A DNA stretch of 5,233 nucleotides from Akkermansiaceae bacterium (lineage in GTDB: Bacteria; Verrucomicrobiota; Verrucomicrobiia; Verrucomicrobiales; Akkermansiaceae), in assembly GCA_903909905.1 (NCBI GenBank), contig CAIVXP010000399.1, positions 1 to 5,233 of the forward strand. Reading direction: 5' to 3'. Made by a program: the position numbers and the translations under genes. Shown in pieces: positions 1 through 5,233 of the stretch. The notes below the pieces were generated by a model. That model was not told where the DNA came from, made no database searches, and saw nothing but the letters and a program-made list of their open reading frames with translations. Position 1 is the first letter of the stretch, and each line of letters begins with the position of its first letter.

Positions 1-1
1 C

Positions 2-256
2 GAAGGCGAATACGCGGCGGAAACGCGCATCGAGCAGGCATCGTGGTCGATCGCGCGCTGGCTCAAGCCGAAGGAAGGTGACCCGCTTGCGCCCGATGCC
101 CGACCCTCGCTTTCACTCGGCGCCACGCTCGCGCGCGATTCGAATGGCTGGCTGGTGGCCTTGCTGCCGAGCGAGTGGGCGATGAAAACCTTCACCGAAA
201 AAAACGAAGACTGGATCATCTCCGAGCAGCCATTCCCGCCACCGGTGGCGGTTTGA
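2..256 (+). CDS. C-terminal fragment of an unidentified protein (5' end outside window)
   Basis: An open frame enters from the left edge and ends at a TGA at 254-256, giving the last 84 residues of a protein whose start is not in the window. I do not recognise the family. The fragment is rich in charged residues and tryptophan (segments such as EQASWSIARWLKP, SNGWLVALLPSEWAMKTF and NEDWIISEQPFPPPVAV) and ends in a short proline-rich tail. It has no membrane segment and no obvious catalytic motif. Codons favour G/C at the third position as in the neighbouring genes, which supports real coding. The gene ends 20 bp before the histidinol-phosphatase on the same strand, so the two may share a transcript. 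It looks like the end of a soluble protein. No function is assigned. Confidence 0.65.
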   Translation, partial: EGEYAAETRIEQASWSIARWLKPKEGDPLAPDARPSLSLGATLARDSNGWLVALLPSEWAMKTFTEKNEDWIISEQPFPPPVAV

Positions 257-276
257 AATTTTGAATTTTTTCACCT

Positions 277-1104
277 TTGAAAACTCCGCTTCTATACGAA
301 TCCCACTGTCACACGCCGCTGTGCAAGCATGCCTTGGGCGAGCCTGATGAGTATGCGGAGGTGGCGCTGGAGAGGGGCTTCAAGGGCATCACTTTCACTT
401 GTCATTGTCCTTTGCCGAATGGTTTTTCCGCATCGGTGCGGATGGATCCTTCGGAGTTCGACGACTATGTGGCGATGATTCACGGCACGCGTGCGCGCTT
501 TGCAGGGAGACTTGATGTGCGGCTTGGCATCGAGAGCGATTTTTATCCGGGCGTTGAGCCGTGGCTTAGGGAACTTCATGCGCGTGCGTCGCTGAGCCAT
601 GTGCTGGGATCGGTGCATTATCAGGTGAGCGACTACCGCAAACTTTTCTATACCGGCGATGTGTTCAGCTATCAGGAGCTTTATTACGAGCACCTCGCGC
701 TATCGGCGGAGAGCGGGCTTTTCGACACGCTTGCGCATCCGGATTTGATCAAAAACGAATCGCCTGACGATTGGGATTTCGAACGCATGCGGCCCGTCAT
801 CGCCCGCGCGCTTGATCGCATCGCCGCCACTGGCGTGGCGATGGAACTCAACACCAGCGGCGTGCAAAAAGCCTTGCCGGAAATGAATCCTTCGCCCGGG
901 CAACTCGCAATGATGTGCGAGCGCGGCATCCCGGTGGTGCTCGGCGCCGATGCCCATGTGCCCGAACGCGTCGGCGATGGCTACCTCGCCGCCATGCAAA
1001 CGCTGCAACAGGCTGGCTATTCGGAGATCAGCTATTTCATCGACCGCAAGCGACAGTCCTTAGCGATCGGCGAGGCGGTAGACTCGTGGATCGGCGTGGC
1101 TTGA
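277..1104 (+). CDS. hisJ: PHP-family histidinol-phosphatase (HisJ type)
   Basis: Predicted to hydrolyse L-histidinol phosphate to L-histidinol, the penultimate step of histidine synthesis, in the cytoplasm. The 275-residue length fits the HisJ family. PHP metal-site motifs appear in order: the N-terminal H-x-H of ESHCHTPLCKHA (H10, H12, H18), H43 in FTCHCPLP, E86 in GIESDF, H114 in GSVHY, H154 in LAHPDLIK, and D225/H227 in GADAHVPERVG. All expected ligands of the trinuclear metal centre are therefore present. The motif around H43 reads TCH where relatives usually have TDH. The start is TTG at 277: an in-frame stop lies at 262-264 and the next ATG in frame is Met56, beyond the first catalytic motif. 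No Shine-Dalgarno sequence is visible in the AT-rich leader. It lies 20 bp after the upstream fragment and faces the glcD-like gene. No other his genes are in the window. A different sugar- or polyol-phosphate substrate for this PHP phosphatase cannot be excluded. Confidence 0.88.
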   Translation: MKTPLLYESHCHTPLCKHALGEPDEYAEVALERGFKGITFTCHCPLPNGFSASVRMDPSEFDDYVAMIHGTRARFAGRLDVRLGIESDFYPGVEPWLRELHARASLSHVLGSVHYQVSDYRKLFYTGDVFSYQELYYEHLALSAESGLFDTLAHPDLIKNESPDDWDFERMRPVIARALDRIAATGVAMELNTSGVQKALPEMNPSPGQLAMMCERGIPVVLGADAHVPERVGDGYLAAMQTLQQAGYSEISYFIDRKRQSLAIGEAVDSWIGVA

Positions 1105-1109
1105 GGCCT

Positions 1110-1130
1110 GCATCACGCGCCCGATGATGC
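1110..1130. terminator. Possible hairpin between convergent genes
   Basis: The 33 bp gap between the convergent hisJ and glcD-like genes contains an inverted repeat, GCATCA at 1110-1115 and TGATGC at 1125-1130, with a 9-nt loop. Its position suits a bidirectional terminator. However, the stem is only 6 bp and no T-tract follows on either strand, so it is weak as an intrinsic terminator and may be chance. Confidence 0.25.
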
Positions 1131-1137
1131 CCCCAGC

Positions 1138-2520
1138 TCACAGAAATTTTCCGGGATTGAGAATCCCCTGCGGGTCGAGAGCGTTTTTGAGCGCGTGATG
1201 CGTTGCGAGCGAGACCTCACCGATTGCCTGTTTAAGCCAGCGTTTTTTGGCTAGGCCCACGCCATGCTCGCCGGTGATCGTTCCGCCATTTTCGATCACC
1301 CATGTGAAGAGTTGGTCGAGCGCGCGCTCCGCCACTTCGCGAGTACTAGGATCGTCGTAATTGGCAACCATCAGGTTGGTGTGAATGTTGCCATCGCCCG
1401 CGTGACCGAAACAGGCAATGGGGATTCCCGTATCGAGTTGGAGTTTTTGCGCAAAGGTGACGAGCGCGACCAGCTTTGAGCGTGGCACGACGATGTCTTC
1501 GTTGAGCTTGGTGAGCCCGGTGTCGCGCAATGCGTACGAGAATTCGCGGCGAAGTTGCCAGATGCGTTCGCAGGACGCCTCGTCGGGCGCGCAATCGATC
1601 GAACTGGCGCCGAGCGATTCAAGCAGCGGCCGGAGTTCTTCGATTTCGGCAGCGACGGCGGCTGGGCGGCCATCGACCTCGACAATCAGGTGCGCATTGC
1701 CTGGAGGAAAGACTTCGGAGCCAAGGCGCTTGCGCGCGGCGGCCAGCGTGAAGGCATCGGTGATCTCGAGCGCCGAAGGCAGGTGGCCCGCATTGAGAAT
1801 TGCCTGCACCGCGGCAGCGGCCATCGAAAACTCCGGAAATATCGCAGCCAGCATCGCACGGGCGGGTGCTTTGGGGATCAGCCGCAGAGTCGCTTCCGTG
1901 ACAATGCCAAGCATGCCTTCCGATCCGGTGAAAATCCCGATGAGATCGAAGCCGGTTTTGTTTTTGTGAAGGCGGCCACCGGTTTTCATCACGCGGCCAT
2001 CGGCGAGCACCACTTCAAGGCCAAGCACATAACTACGAGTGACGCCGTACTTCAGGCAGCGCGGGCCACCGGCATTGGTCGCAATGTTGCCGCCGATCGA
2101 GCATTCCTTGAGCGACGCGGGGTCGGGCGGGTATTCCCATCCGATTTTGCGCACGGCCTCTTGCAATTCGTGAGTGATCACACCCGGTTGAACGATCGCG
2201 ACGCCGTCCTCTGGGTAAATGCCGAGGATCCGGTTCATGCGCATCATCGAGAGCGCGATGCCGCCGCTCACCGGCACGCAACCGCCGACATAACCAACGC
2301 CAGCACCGCGGGTGGTCACGGGAATGCCGTGCTCACTGGCAAAGCGCATCAGCATCACGACATCGGCGGTCGACTCGGCAAAAACCACCACATCAGGCGG
2401 ATGGCTCGCATCCCATTTGTCGGTCGAATGCGTTGAAATCAGCCCGGGTGTCGTGCTGACTTTTTCATTTCCCAAGAGGGAAATGAGTCGCTCGATCCAA
2501 TCTGCGGTGGGTGCGTTCAT
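1138..2520 (-). CDS. glcD: FAD-linked 2-hydroxyacid dehydrogenase (GlcD / D-lactate dehydrogenase-like)
   Basis: A flavoprotein of the vanillyl-alcohol-oxidase/PCMH FAD fold, expected to oxidise a 2-hydroxyacid such as glycolate or D-lactate to the 2-oxoacid. At 460 residues it is full length for the family. The N-terminal FAD-binding domain (about residues 40-220) shows RGAGVGYVGG at 71-80, YPPDPAS at 130-136, and SIGGNIATNAGG at 141-152 followed by KYG. The C-terminal FAD-oxidase domain carries FGHAGDGNIH at 371-380 and GEHGVG at 417-422, with the typical ending DPQGILNPGKFL. There is no signal peptide and no cysteine-rich iron-sulphur module. The FAD loop has V, Y and V where the E. coli-type sequence is usually RGAGTGLSGG. 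The ATG at 2520 gives the expected N-terminus, but the Shine-Dalgarno sequence is poor. It follows the phosphorylase by 54 bp on the same strand, so co-transcription is likely. GlcE and GlcF partners are absent from the window. The exact substrate (glycolate, D-lactate or D-2-hydroxyglutarate) cannot be told from sequence alone. Confidence 0.9.
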   Translation of the reverse strand: MNAPTADWIERLISLLGNEKVSTTPGLISTHSTDKWDASHPPDVVVFAESTADVVMLMRFASEHGIPVTTRGAGVGYVGGCVPVSGGIALSMMRMNRILGIYPEDGVAIVQPGVITHELQEAVRKIGWEYPPDPASLKECSIGGNIATNAGGPRCLKYGVTRSYVLGLEVVLADGRVMKTGGRLHKNKTGFDLIGIFTGSEGMLGIVTEATLRLIPKAPARAMLAAIFPEFSMAAAAVQAILNAGHLPSALEITDAFTLAAARKRLGSEVFPPGNAHLIVEVDGRPAAVAAEIEELRPLLESLGASSIDCAPDEASCERIWQLRREFSYALRDTGLTKLNEDIVVPRSKLVALVTFAQKLQLDTGIPIACFGHAGDGNIHTNLMVANYDDPSTREVAERALDQLFTWVIENGGTITGEHGVGLAKKRWLKQAIGEVSLATHHALKNALDPQGILNPGKFL

Positions 2521-2574
2521 CAGGACTTCGCCAAGGGTGGCGGGTGCCGCTGATTCGTCAATCCCGCGATGCCC

Positions 2575-4236
2575 TCACGCGTAGATCTTCTTGTAGTATT
2601 CGTCGACCATGCGGTCGGCATCGAAGAAGGGTGCCACGTCGTTCATCGAGTTGAGAACGATGCGGCTCCATTCATCGGGCCTGTCGTAGTAAGTCGGCAG
2701 GATCTTATCGTTGAGCGCCGTGTAGTATCCAAGCAGGTCGTGACGATCGCGGTCGTCAGGCGAAAGCCCGGGATCGGCCGGCGGAATGATGAAGGAGTTT
2801 TCACCATCCTTGGCGAATTCGCAGACCCAGCCGTCGTAGGTCGAGAGGTTGACCGAGCCGTTCATGGCGGCGGTCATGCCCGAGGTGCCGGAGGCCTCGC
2901 GGGTGACGATCGGATTGTTGAGCCAGATGTCGGAGCCGTTTTTGAGGAAGCGTGAAAGTTCGAGTTCGTAACCAACCAGCACCGTGGCGTTTGGGTAGTC
3001 GCGGGTGATGCGGATGAGCTGGTTGAAGATTTCGATTGCGGTGTAATCGAATGGGTAAGGCTTGCCCGCCCAAACGATTTGCACCGGGTATTTCGGGTTG
3101 TTGAGCATGGCGCGGAACAACTGGATGTCGCGCGTGATCAAATCGGGGCGCTTGTAAGCGGCAAAGCGGCGGGCCCACACGATGGTCAGCACATCCGGCT
3201 TGAACAGCTTGCCAGTCTGATCGGCCACGATGCGGAACAGGCGCTCCTTGAGTTCGCGTTTGCGATGACGCAGTTCCTCGACCGAGCCCCCGACCCGGGC
3301 GTGTTCGAGCCCGTGATCGGCCCAATATTTTTTATTCTGCGCGTTGGTGACATGGGTGATCTCGCAGATGTTGGGATAATCCTTCCACATTTGGCGCGAG
3401 ACTTCGCCGTGAAGTTTGGAAACGCCGTTGGCGATGCGCGCCATTCGCAGCGCGGCAAGCGTGTGGTTGAACTCGTCGCCCTCGATGCCGGTGATCGTGC
3501 GAACTTCTTCTTCGGACACGCCGCCGAAGAATGAGAAATCCTTGAGCAGGCCGAAGTGGTGACGTTCGTTGCCGGCCTCTTCGGGGGTGTGCGTGGTGAA
3601 GACCAAACGCTTCCTCACCTCCTCGAGGCTGTGGTGCTTTTCGTAAAGGCGGAAGGCCGCGGAGAGCCCGTGCGCCTCATTGAGATGCCAGACTTCCGGA
3701 TCGACTCCAAGTTCCTCGAGCAAGCGTGCGCCCCCCGCTCCTAGAATGATGTATTGGGCGATGCGGCGGCGATGATCCTGATCGTAAAGCCGATGTGTGA
3801 TCTCGCGCGAAAGCTGATCGTTTTCTTCAACGTCGGTGCTGAGAAAGAACATCGGCACCGTGCCAAACACATCACCGGGCAGATAGAGCGCCTTGACCCA
3901 TACCGAATGACCATGGACGGGCACTGTGAAACGGATGCCGGTATCCTGCAGAAACGAATATTCCTTCTTGCGAAACTGCACCGCCAATTCGCGGTCCTCA
4001 CCGCGCGCCTGATTGTAATACCCGTAGGTCCAGAGGATGCCGATGCCGCACAGATTTTGCTTCAAATCGGCGGCGGCACGCATGTGCGAACCGGCAAGAA
4101 ATCCAAGACCACCCGAATAGATCTTGAAACTCTGGTCGATCGCAAATTCACAGGAAAAGTAAACCGCGCTCTTCGCGTATTGCGGAGCAATCTCGTAGTT
4201 GTGGGAAAATGGTTGGGGCAAGAAAGAGAGTGGCAT
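2575..4236 (-). CDS. glgP: Short-type alpha-glucan phosphorylase (GT35-like), with Thr at the PLP-lysine position
   Basis: Predicted to act on glycogen or maltodextrin, with phosphate, to give glucose-1-phosphate in the cytoplasm. The 553 residues match the short alpha-glucan phosphorylase family rather than the 800-900 residue classical enzymes. Motifs in order: KIYSGGLGFLAGS (38-50), HLNEAHG (184-190), TTHTPEEAGN (214-223), VTNAQN (296-301), ARRFAAYKRP (355-364), WAGKPYP (389-395), GYELELSRFL (422-431) and REASGTSGMTAAMNG (446-460). R357 and K362 align with the muscle phosphorylase phosphate-site residues Arg569 and Lys574, and H216 with His377. At the usual PLP Schiff-base lysine (EASGT..MK) the sequence has Thr455, codon ACC at 2872-2874. 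As I recall it, relatives of this short type carry the same Thr, so it looks like a clade feature rather than a mutation. The ATG at 4236 gives the family N-terminus (..YAKSAVYFSCEFAID..); no in-frame ATG, GTG, CTG or TTG lies in the next 80 bases upstream, and no clear Shine-Dalgarno is seen. It is probably the first gene of a unit with the glcD-like gene and is divergent from the discoidin-domain gene. Confidence 0.9.
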   Translation of the reverse strand: MPLSFLPQPFSHNYEIAPQYAKSAVYFSCEFAIDQSFKIYSGGLGFLAGSHMRAAADLKQNLCGIGILWTYGYYNQARGEDRELAVQFRKKEYSFLQDTGIRFTVPVHGHSVWVKALYLPGDVFGTVPMFFLSTDVEENDQLSREITHRLYDQDHRRRIAQYIILGAGGARLLEELGVDPEVWHLNEAHGLSAAFRLYEKHHSLEEVRKRLVFTTHTPEEAGNERHHFGLLKDFSFFGGVSEEEVRTITGIEGDEFNHTLAALRMARIANGVSKLHGEVSRQMWKDYPNICEITHVTNAQNKKYWADHGLEHARVGGSVEELRHRKRELKERLFRIVADQTGKLFKPDVLTIVWARRFAAYKRPDLITRDIQLFRAMLNNPKYPVQIVWAGKPYPFDYTAIEIFNQLIRITRDYPNATVLVGYELELSRFLKNGSDIWLNNPIVTREASGTSGMTAAMNGSVNLSTYDGWVCEFAKDGENSFIIPPADPGLSPDDRDRHDLLGYYTALNDKILPTYYDRPDEWSRIVLNSMNDVAPFFDADRMVDEYYKKIYA

Positions 4237-4296
4237 GTCGAATATGATTTGAAGTGTGATGTTGAATCCAGCCGGCGGGGCCCATGCTAAATTAAA

Positions 4297-4308
4297 TTTT
4301 GGCCAAAA
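4297..4308. promoter_or_regulatory. Perfect 12-bp palindrome TTTTGGCCAAAA (candidate operator)
   Basis: TTTTGGCCAAAA is a perfect inverted repeat without a spacer, about 60 bp upstream of the glgP start and within the AT-rich part of the shared control region. Its symmetry and place suit a dimeric regulator binding site controlling glgP, but no regulator is encoded in the window and a 12 bp palindrome could be chance. Confidence 0.3.
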
Positions 4309-4426
4309 GGATGATTGAGCGTCGCCAAACCGAAAGGCGTTGTGGCATTGTGCTGCTCATTTCATACCAATTTATCAAAAAACCCCTCAACATTGTGTTG
4401 CAGATCAACGACGCCGAAGATCCACC

Positions 4427-4483
4427 TTTTGGAGCCCATGTCAAACCCGCCGCCAAGCCCGCTGATTTTGGCCCTTTGTCAAA
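4427..4483 (+). repeat. Pair of imperfect direct repeats in the divergent region
   Basis: TTTTGGAGCCCATGTCAAA at 4427-4445 is echoed by TTTTGGCCCTTTGTCAAA at 4466-4483. The two share the ends TTTTGG and TGTCAAA with a C-rich centre, and their starts are 39 bp apart. They lie between the palindrome and the discoidin gene and could be tandem regulator sites, or chance similarity in a short AT-rich region. Confidence 0.3.
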
Positions 4484-4560
4484 AATGCCGACCGATTGGT
4501 ATTTTAATGAGGGGCTTGATTTCACGCTCCTGAGAATCGGCGCTGGCGTCCCTCTGGGCA

Positions 4561-4569
4561 TGATATAAG
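4561..4569 (+). promoter_or_regulatory. Possible extended -10 element for the discoidin-domain gene
   Basis: TGATATAAG reads as an extended -10 (TG, one base, then TATAAG, five of six matches to TATAAT). A transcript would start near 4575-4577 and leave a leader of only about 8 bases before GTG 4584, so the message would be nearly leaderless. The expected -35 position (about 4541-4546) has no good match. The TAA inside it also terminates the upstream open frame. Confidence 0.3.
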
Positions 4570-4583
4570 TAGTGCGAGTATCT

Positions 4584-5233
4584 GTGACCGCTGAGAAAGC
4601 CATCTGTTTGCTGTTTGAAGATATTGAATCCTGGCAGGTCTTTGCATCGGGCCGGGCGGAGGGGCGCGTGACGCGGGCTGAAAGCGGAGGCTTGAAGCTG
4701 GATTATGATTTTCATGAGGGAGGCGGTTTCGTGGCGCTGCGGCGAGAAATCGCCTTTGACATGCCCGAAACTTTCGAGCTGGGCTTTCAATTGAGGGGTT
4801 CGGGGGCGGCGAATGATTTTGAGTTCAAGGTGGCCAGGCCTGGAGGAGTGGATGTTTGGCGTTATCGGCGGGAGGGGCTGATCTTGGGAAACGAGTGGAC
4901 CGCATGCCGGATCAACGAGCGCGAGCTGCCATTTGCATGGGGCCCCGCCGGTGGCGGTACACCGGGCGAAGTTGGGTCCATCGAGTTTGTCGTGACGGCG
5001 GCGGCGGGTGGGCGTGGCGTGGTGGAAATTTCACAGCCATGGCTCGAGGATCAGTCTTTGCGTCTGCCGTTGAAGGCAAGCTCGTCGAGCGGGGCGGGCG
5101 CAGAATCGATTTTGTCGCGTGAGCCGAAGGGCTTTTGGGAAGCCGATGTCGACGACTCCCGGCCACATTGGACGATCGACTTCGGGCGCGCTCACCGCTT
5201 CGGGGGCATAATCATCGAGTGGCCTGTTTCCTC
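4584..5233 (+). CDS. N-terminal part of a discoidin (F5/8 type C) domain protein, runs off the window
   Basis: An open frame of 216 codons without a stop continues past the right edge. Residues about 10-155 form a beta-sandwich carbohydrate-binding-like domain (CBM11/CIA30-like): LLFEDIESWQVFAS, then LDYDFHEGGGFV at 39-50, FELGFQLRGSG near 64-74, FAWGPAGGG at 117-125 and GSIEFVVTAAAGG near 131-143. From about residue 158 an F5/8 type C domain begins, with the signature WTIDFG at 196-201 and FGGIIIEWP at 206-214. As I recall, similar proteins of roughly 1000 residues in Acidobacteriota and Verrucomicrobiota continue into a larger, possibly glycosidase-like C-terminal region, which is not visible here. 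No signal peptide is seen: the N-terminus reads VTAEKAICLLFEDIESW, so a cytoplasmic location is possible. An in-frame stop at 4566-4568 limits the start to GTG 4572 or GTG 4584. GTG 4584 is preferred because a weak GAG lies 5 bases upstream. It is divergent from glgP, which suggests a role in glucan or other carbohydrate handling. Confidence 0.75.
   Translation, partial: MTAEKAICLLFEDIESWQVFASGRAEGRVTRAESGGLKLDYDFHEGGGFVALRREIAFDMPETFELGFQLRGSGAANDFEFKVARPGGVDVWRYRREGLILGNEWTACRINERELPFAWGPAGGGTPGEVGSIEFVVTAAAGGRGVVEISQPWLEDQSLRLPLKASSSSGAGAESILSREPKGFWEADVDDSRPHWTIDFGRAHRFGGIIIEWPVS

Larger units (their letters stand above)
4237..4583. other. Divergent intergenic region between glgP and the discoidin-domain gene
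   Basis: This 347 bp gap separates two divergently transcribed genes and should hold the promoters of both. It is visibly AT-richer than the flanking coding DNA, notably around 4287-4310 and 4360-4380. I see no convincing gene in it. The longest plus-strand open frame (4299-4568) has no recognisable family motifs and no ribosome site. It contains a perfect palindrome at 4297-4308, a pair of imperfect direct repeats at 4427-4483 and a possible extended -10 at 4561-4569. The glgP promoter is not obvious. The AT-rich tract just left of the palindrome (4287-4300), read leftward, is the most likely location, but no good -35/-10 pair was found. Confidence 0.6.

Noticed and set aside
1555..2436. A 293-codon plus-strand open frame inside the glcD-like gene
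   Set aside because: It lies antisense to a gene with full family motifs. Its product is rich in Arg, His and Ala as expected of a shadow frame and matches no family I know.
2521..2574. Possible terminator or promoter between glgP and the glcD-like gene
   Set aside because: No stable inverted repeat with a T-tract and no recognisable -35/-10 pair is visible in the 54 bp, so read-through is assumed.
2872..2874. T455 as a simple sequencing error or pseudogene mark
   Set aside because: The whole surrounding motif is clean and the frame is intact over 553 codons. The Lys to Thr change (AAG/AAA to ACC) needs at least two base changes, and I recall the same Thr in related short phosphorylases.
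4299..4568. An 89-codon plus-strand frame (TTG start) ending just before, and in the same frame as, the discoidin gene; considered as a small gene or as the N-terminal part of the discoidin protein cut by the TAA at 4566
   Set aside because: It has no recognisable motif and no ribosome site, it starts inside the palindrome, and the discoidin protein already begins in the place expected for its first domain without it.
4292..4790. Two overlapping 103-codon minus-strand frames (4292-4603 and 4479-4790)
   Set aside because: They cover the divergent promoter region and the antisense of the discoidin gene. They overlap one another in different frames and show no family resemblance.
4856..5166. 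Frames at 4856-5122 (+) and 4912-5166 (-)
   Set aside because: Both are alternative frames of the discoidin coding sequence, whose own frame has clear domain motifs. Their products are low-complexity Arg/Ala/Gly-rich.

Overview
The window is a moderately GC-rich bacterial chromosome segment with four recognisable protein genes and one unidentified gene fragment. No rRNA, tRNA, CRISPR or insertion sequence was seen. The gene content suggests a Gram-negative member of the Verrucomicrobiota or a neighbouring phylum: a short (about 550 residue) alpha-glucan phosphorylase of the type also common in Bacteroidota, a divergently transcribed discoidin-domain protein, a stand-alone GlcD-like flavoprotein, GTG/TTG starts and weak Shine-Dalgarno sequences. 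This placement comes from remembered family resemblance, not from a search, and is only moderately secure.

Layout. Bases 2-256 (+) hold the C-terminal 84 residues of an unrecognised protein. After 20 bp of AT-rich spacer comes a PHP-family histidinol-phosphatase (277-1104, +, TTG start), probably in the same transcript. It converges on a two-gene leftward unit. The distal gene of that unit is a GlcD-type FAD-linked 2-hydroxyacid dehydrogenase (1138-2520, -). The proximal gene is a GT35-like alpha-glucan phosphorylase (2575-4236, -), with 54 bp between the two. A 347 bp non-coding, AT-richer divergent region (4237-4583) follows. It carries a perfect 12 bp palindrome, a pair of imperfect direct repeats and a possible extended -10 element. 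A rightward gene then starts with GTG at 4584 and runs off the window end. It encodes a beta-sandwich carbohydrate-binding-like domain followed by the start of an F5/8 type C (discoidin) domain.

How the genes may work together. The phosphorylase and the divergent discoidin protein share one intergenic control region and both point to alpha-glucan or other carbohydrate metabolism. The GlcD-like enzyme (2-hydroxyacid oxidation) may be co-transcribed with the phosphorylase, but no pathway link is evident. The histidinol-phosphatase appears unrelated to these and is not next to other his genes here.

The most notable observation is that the phosphorylase has threonine (T455) where classical phosphorylases carry the lysine that holds pyridoxal phosphate, although the other active-site motifs are retained.
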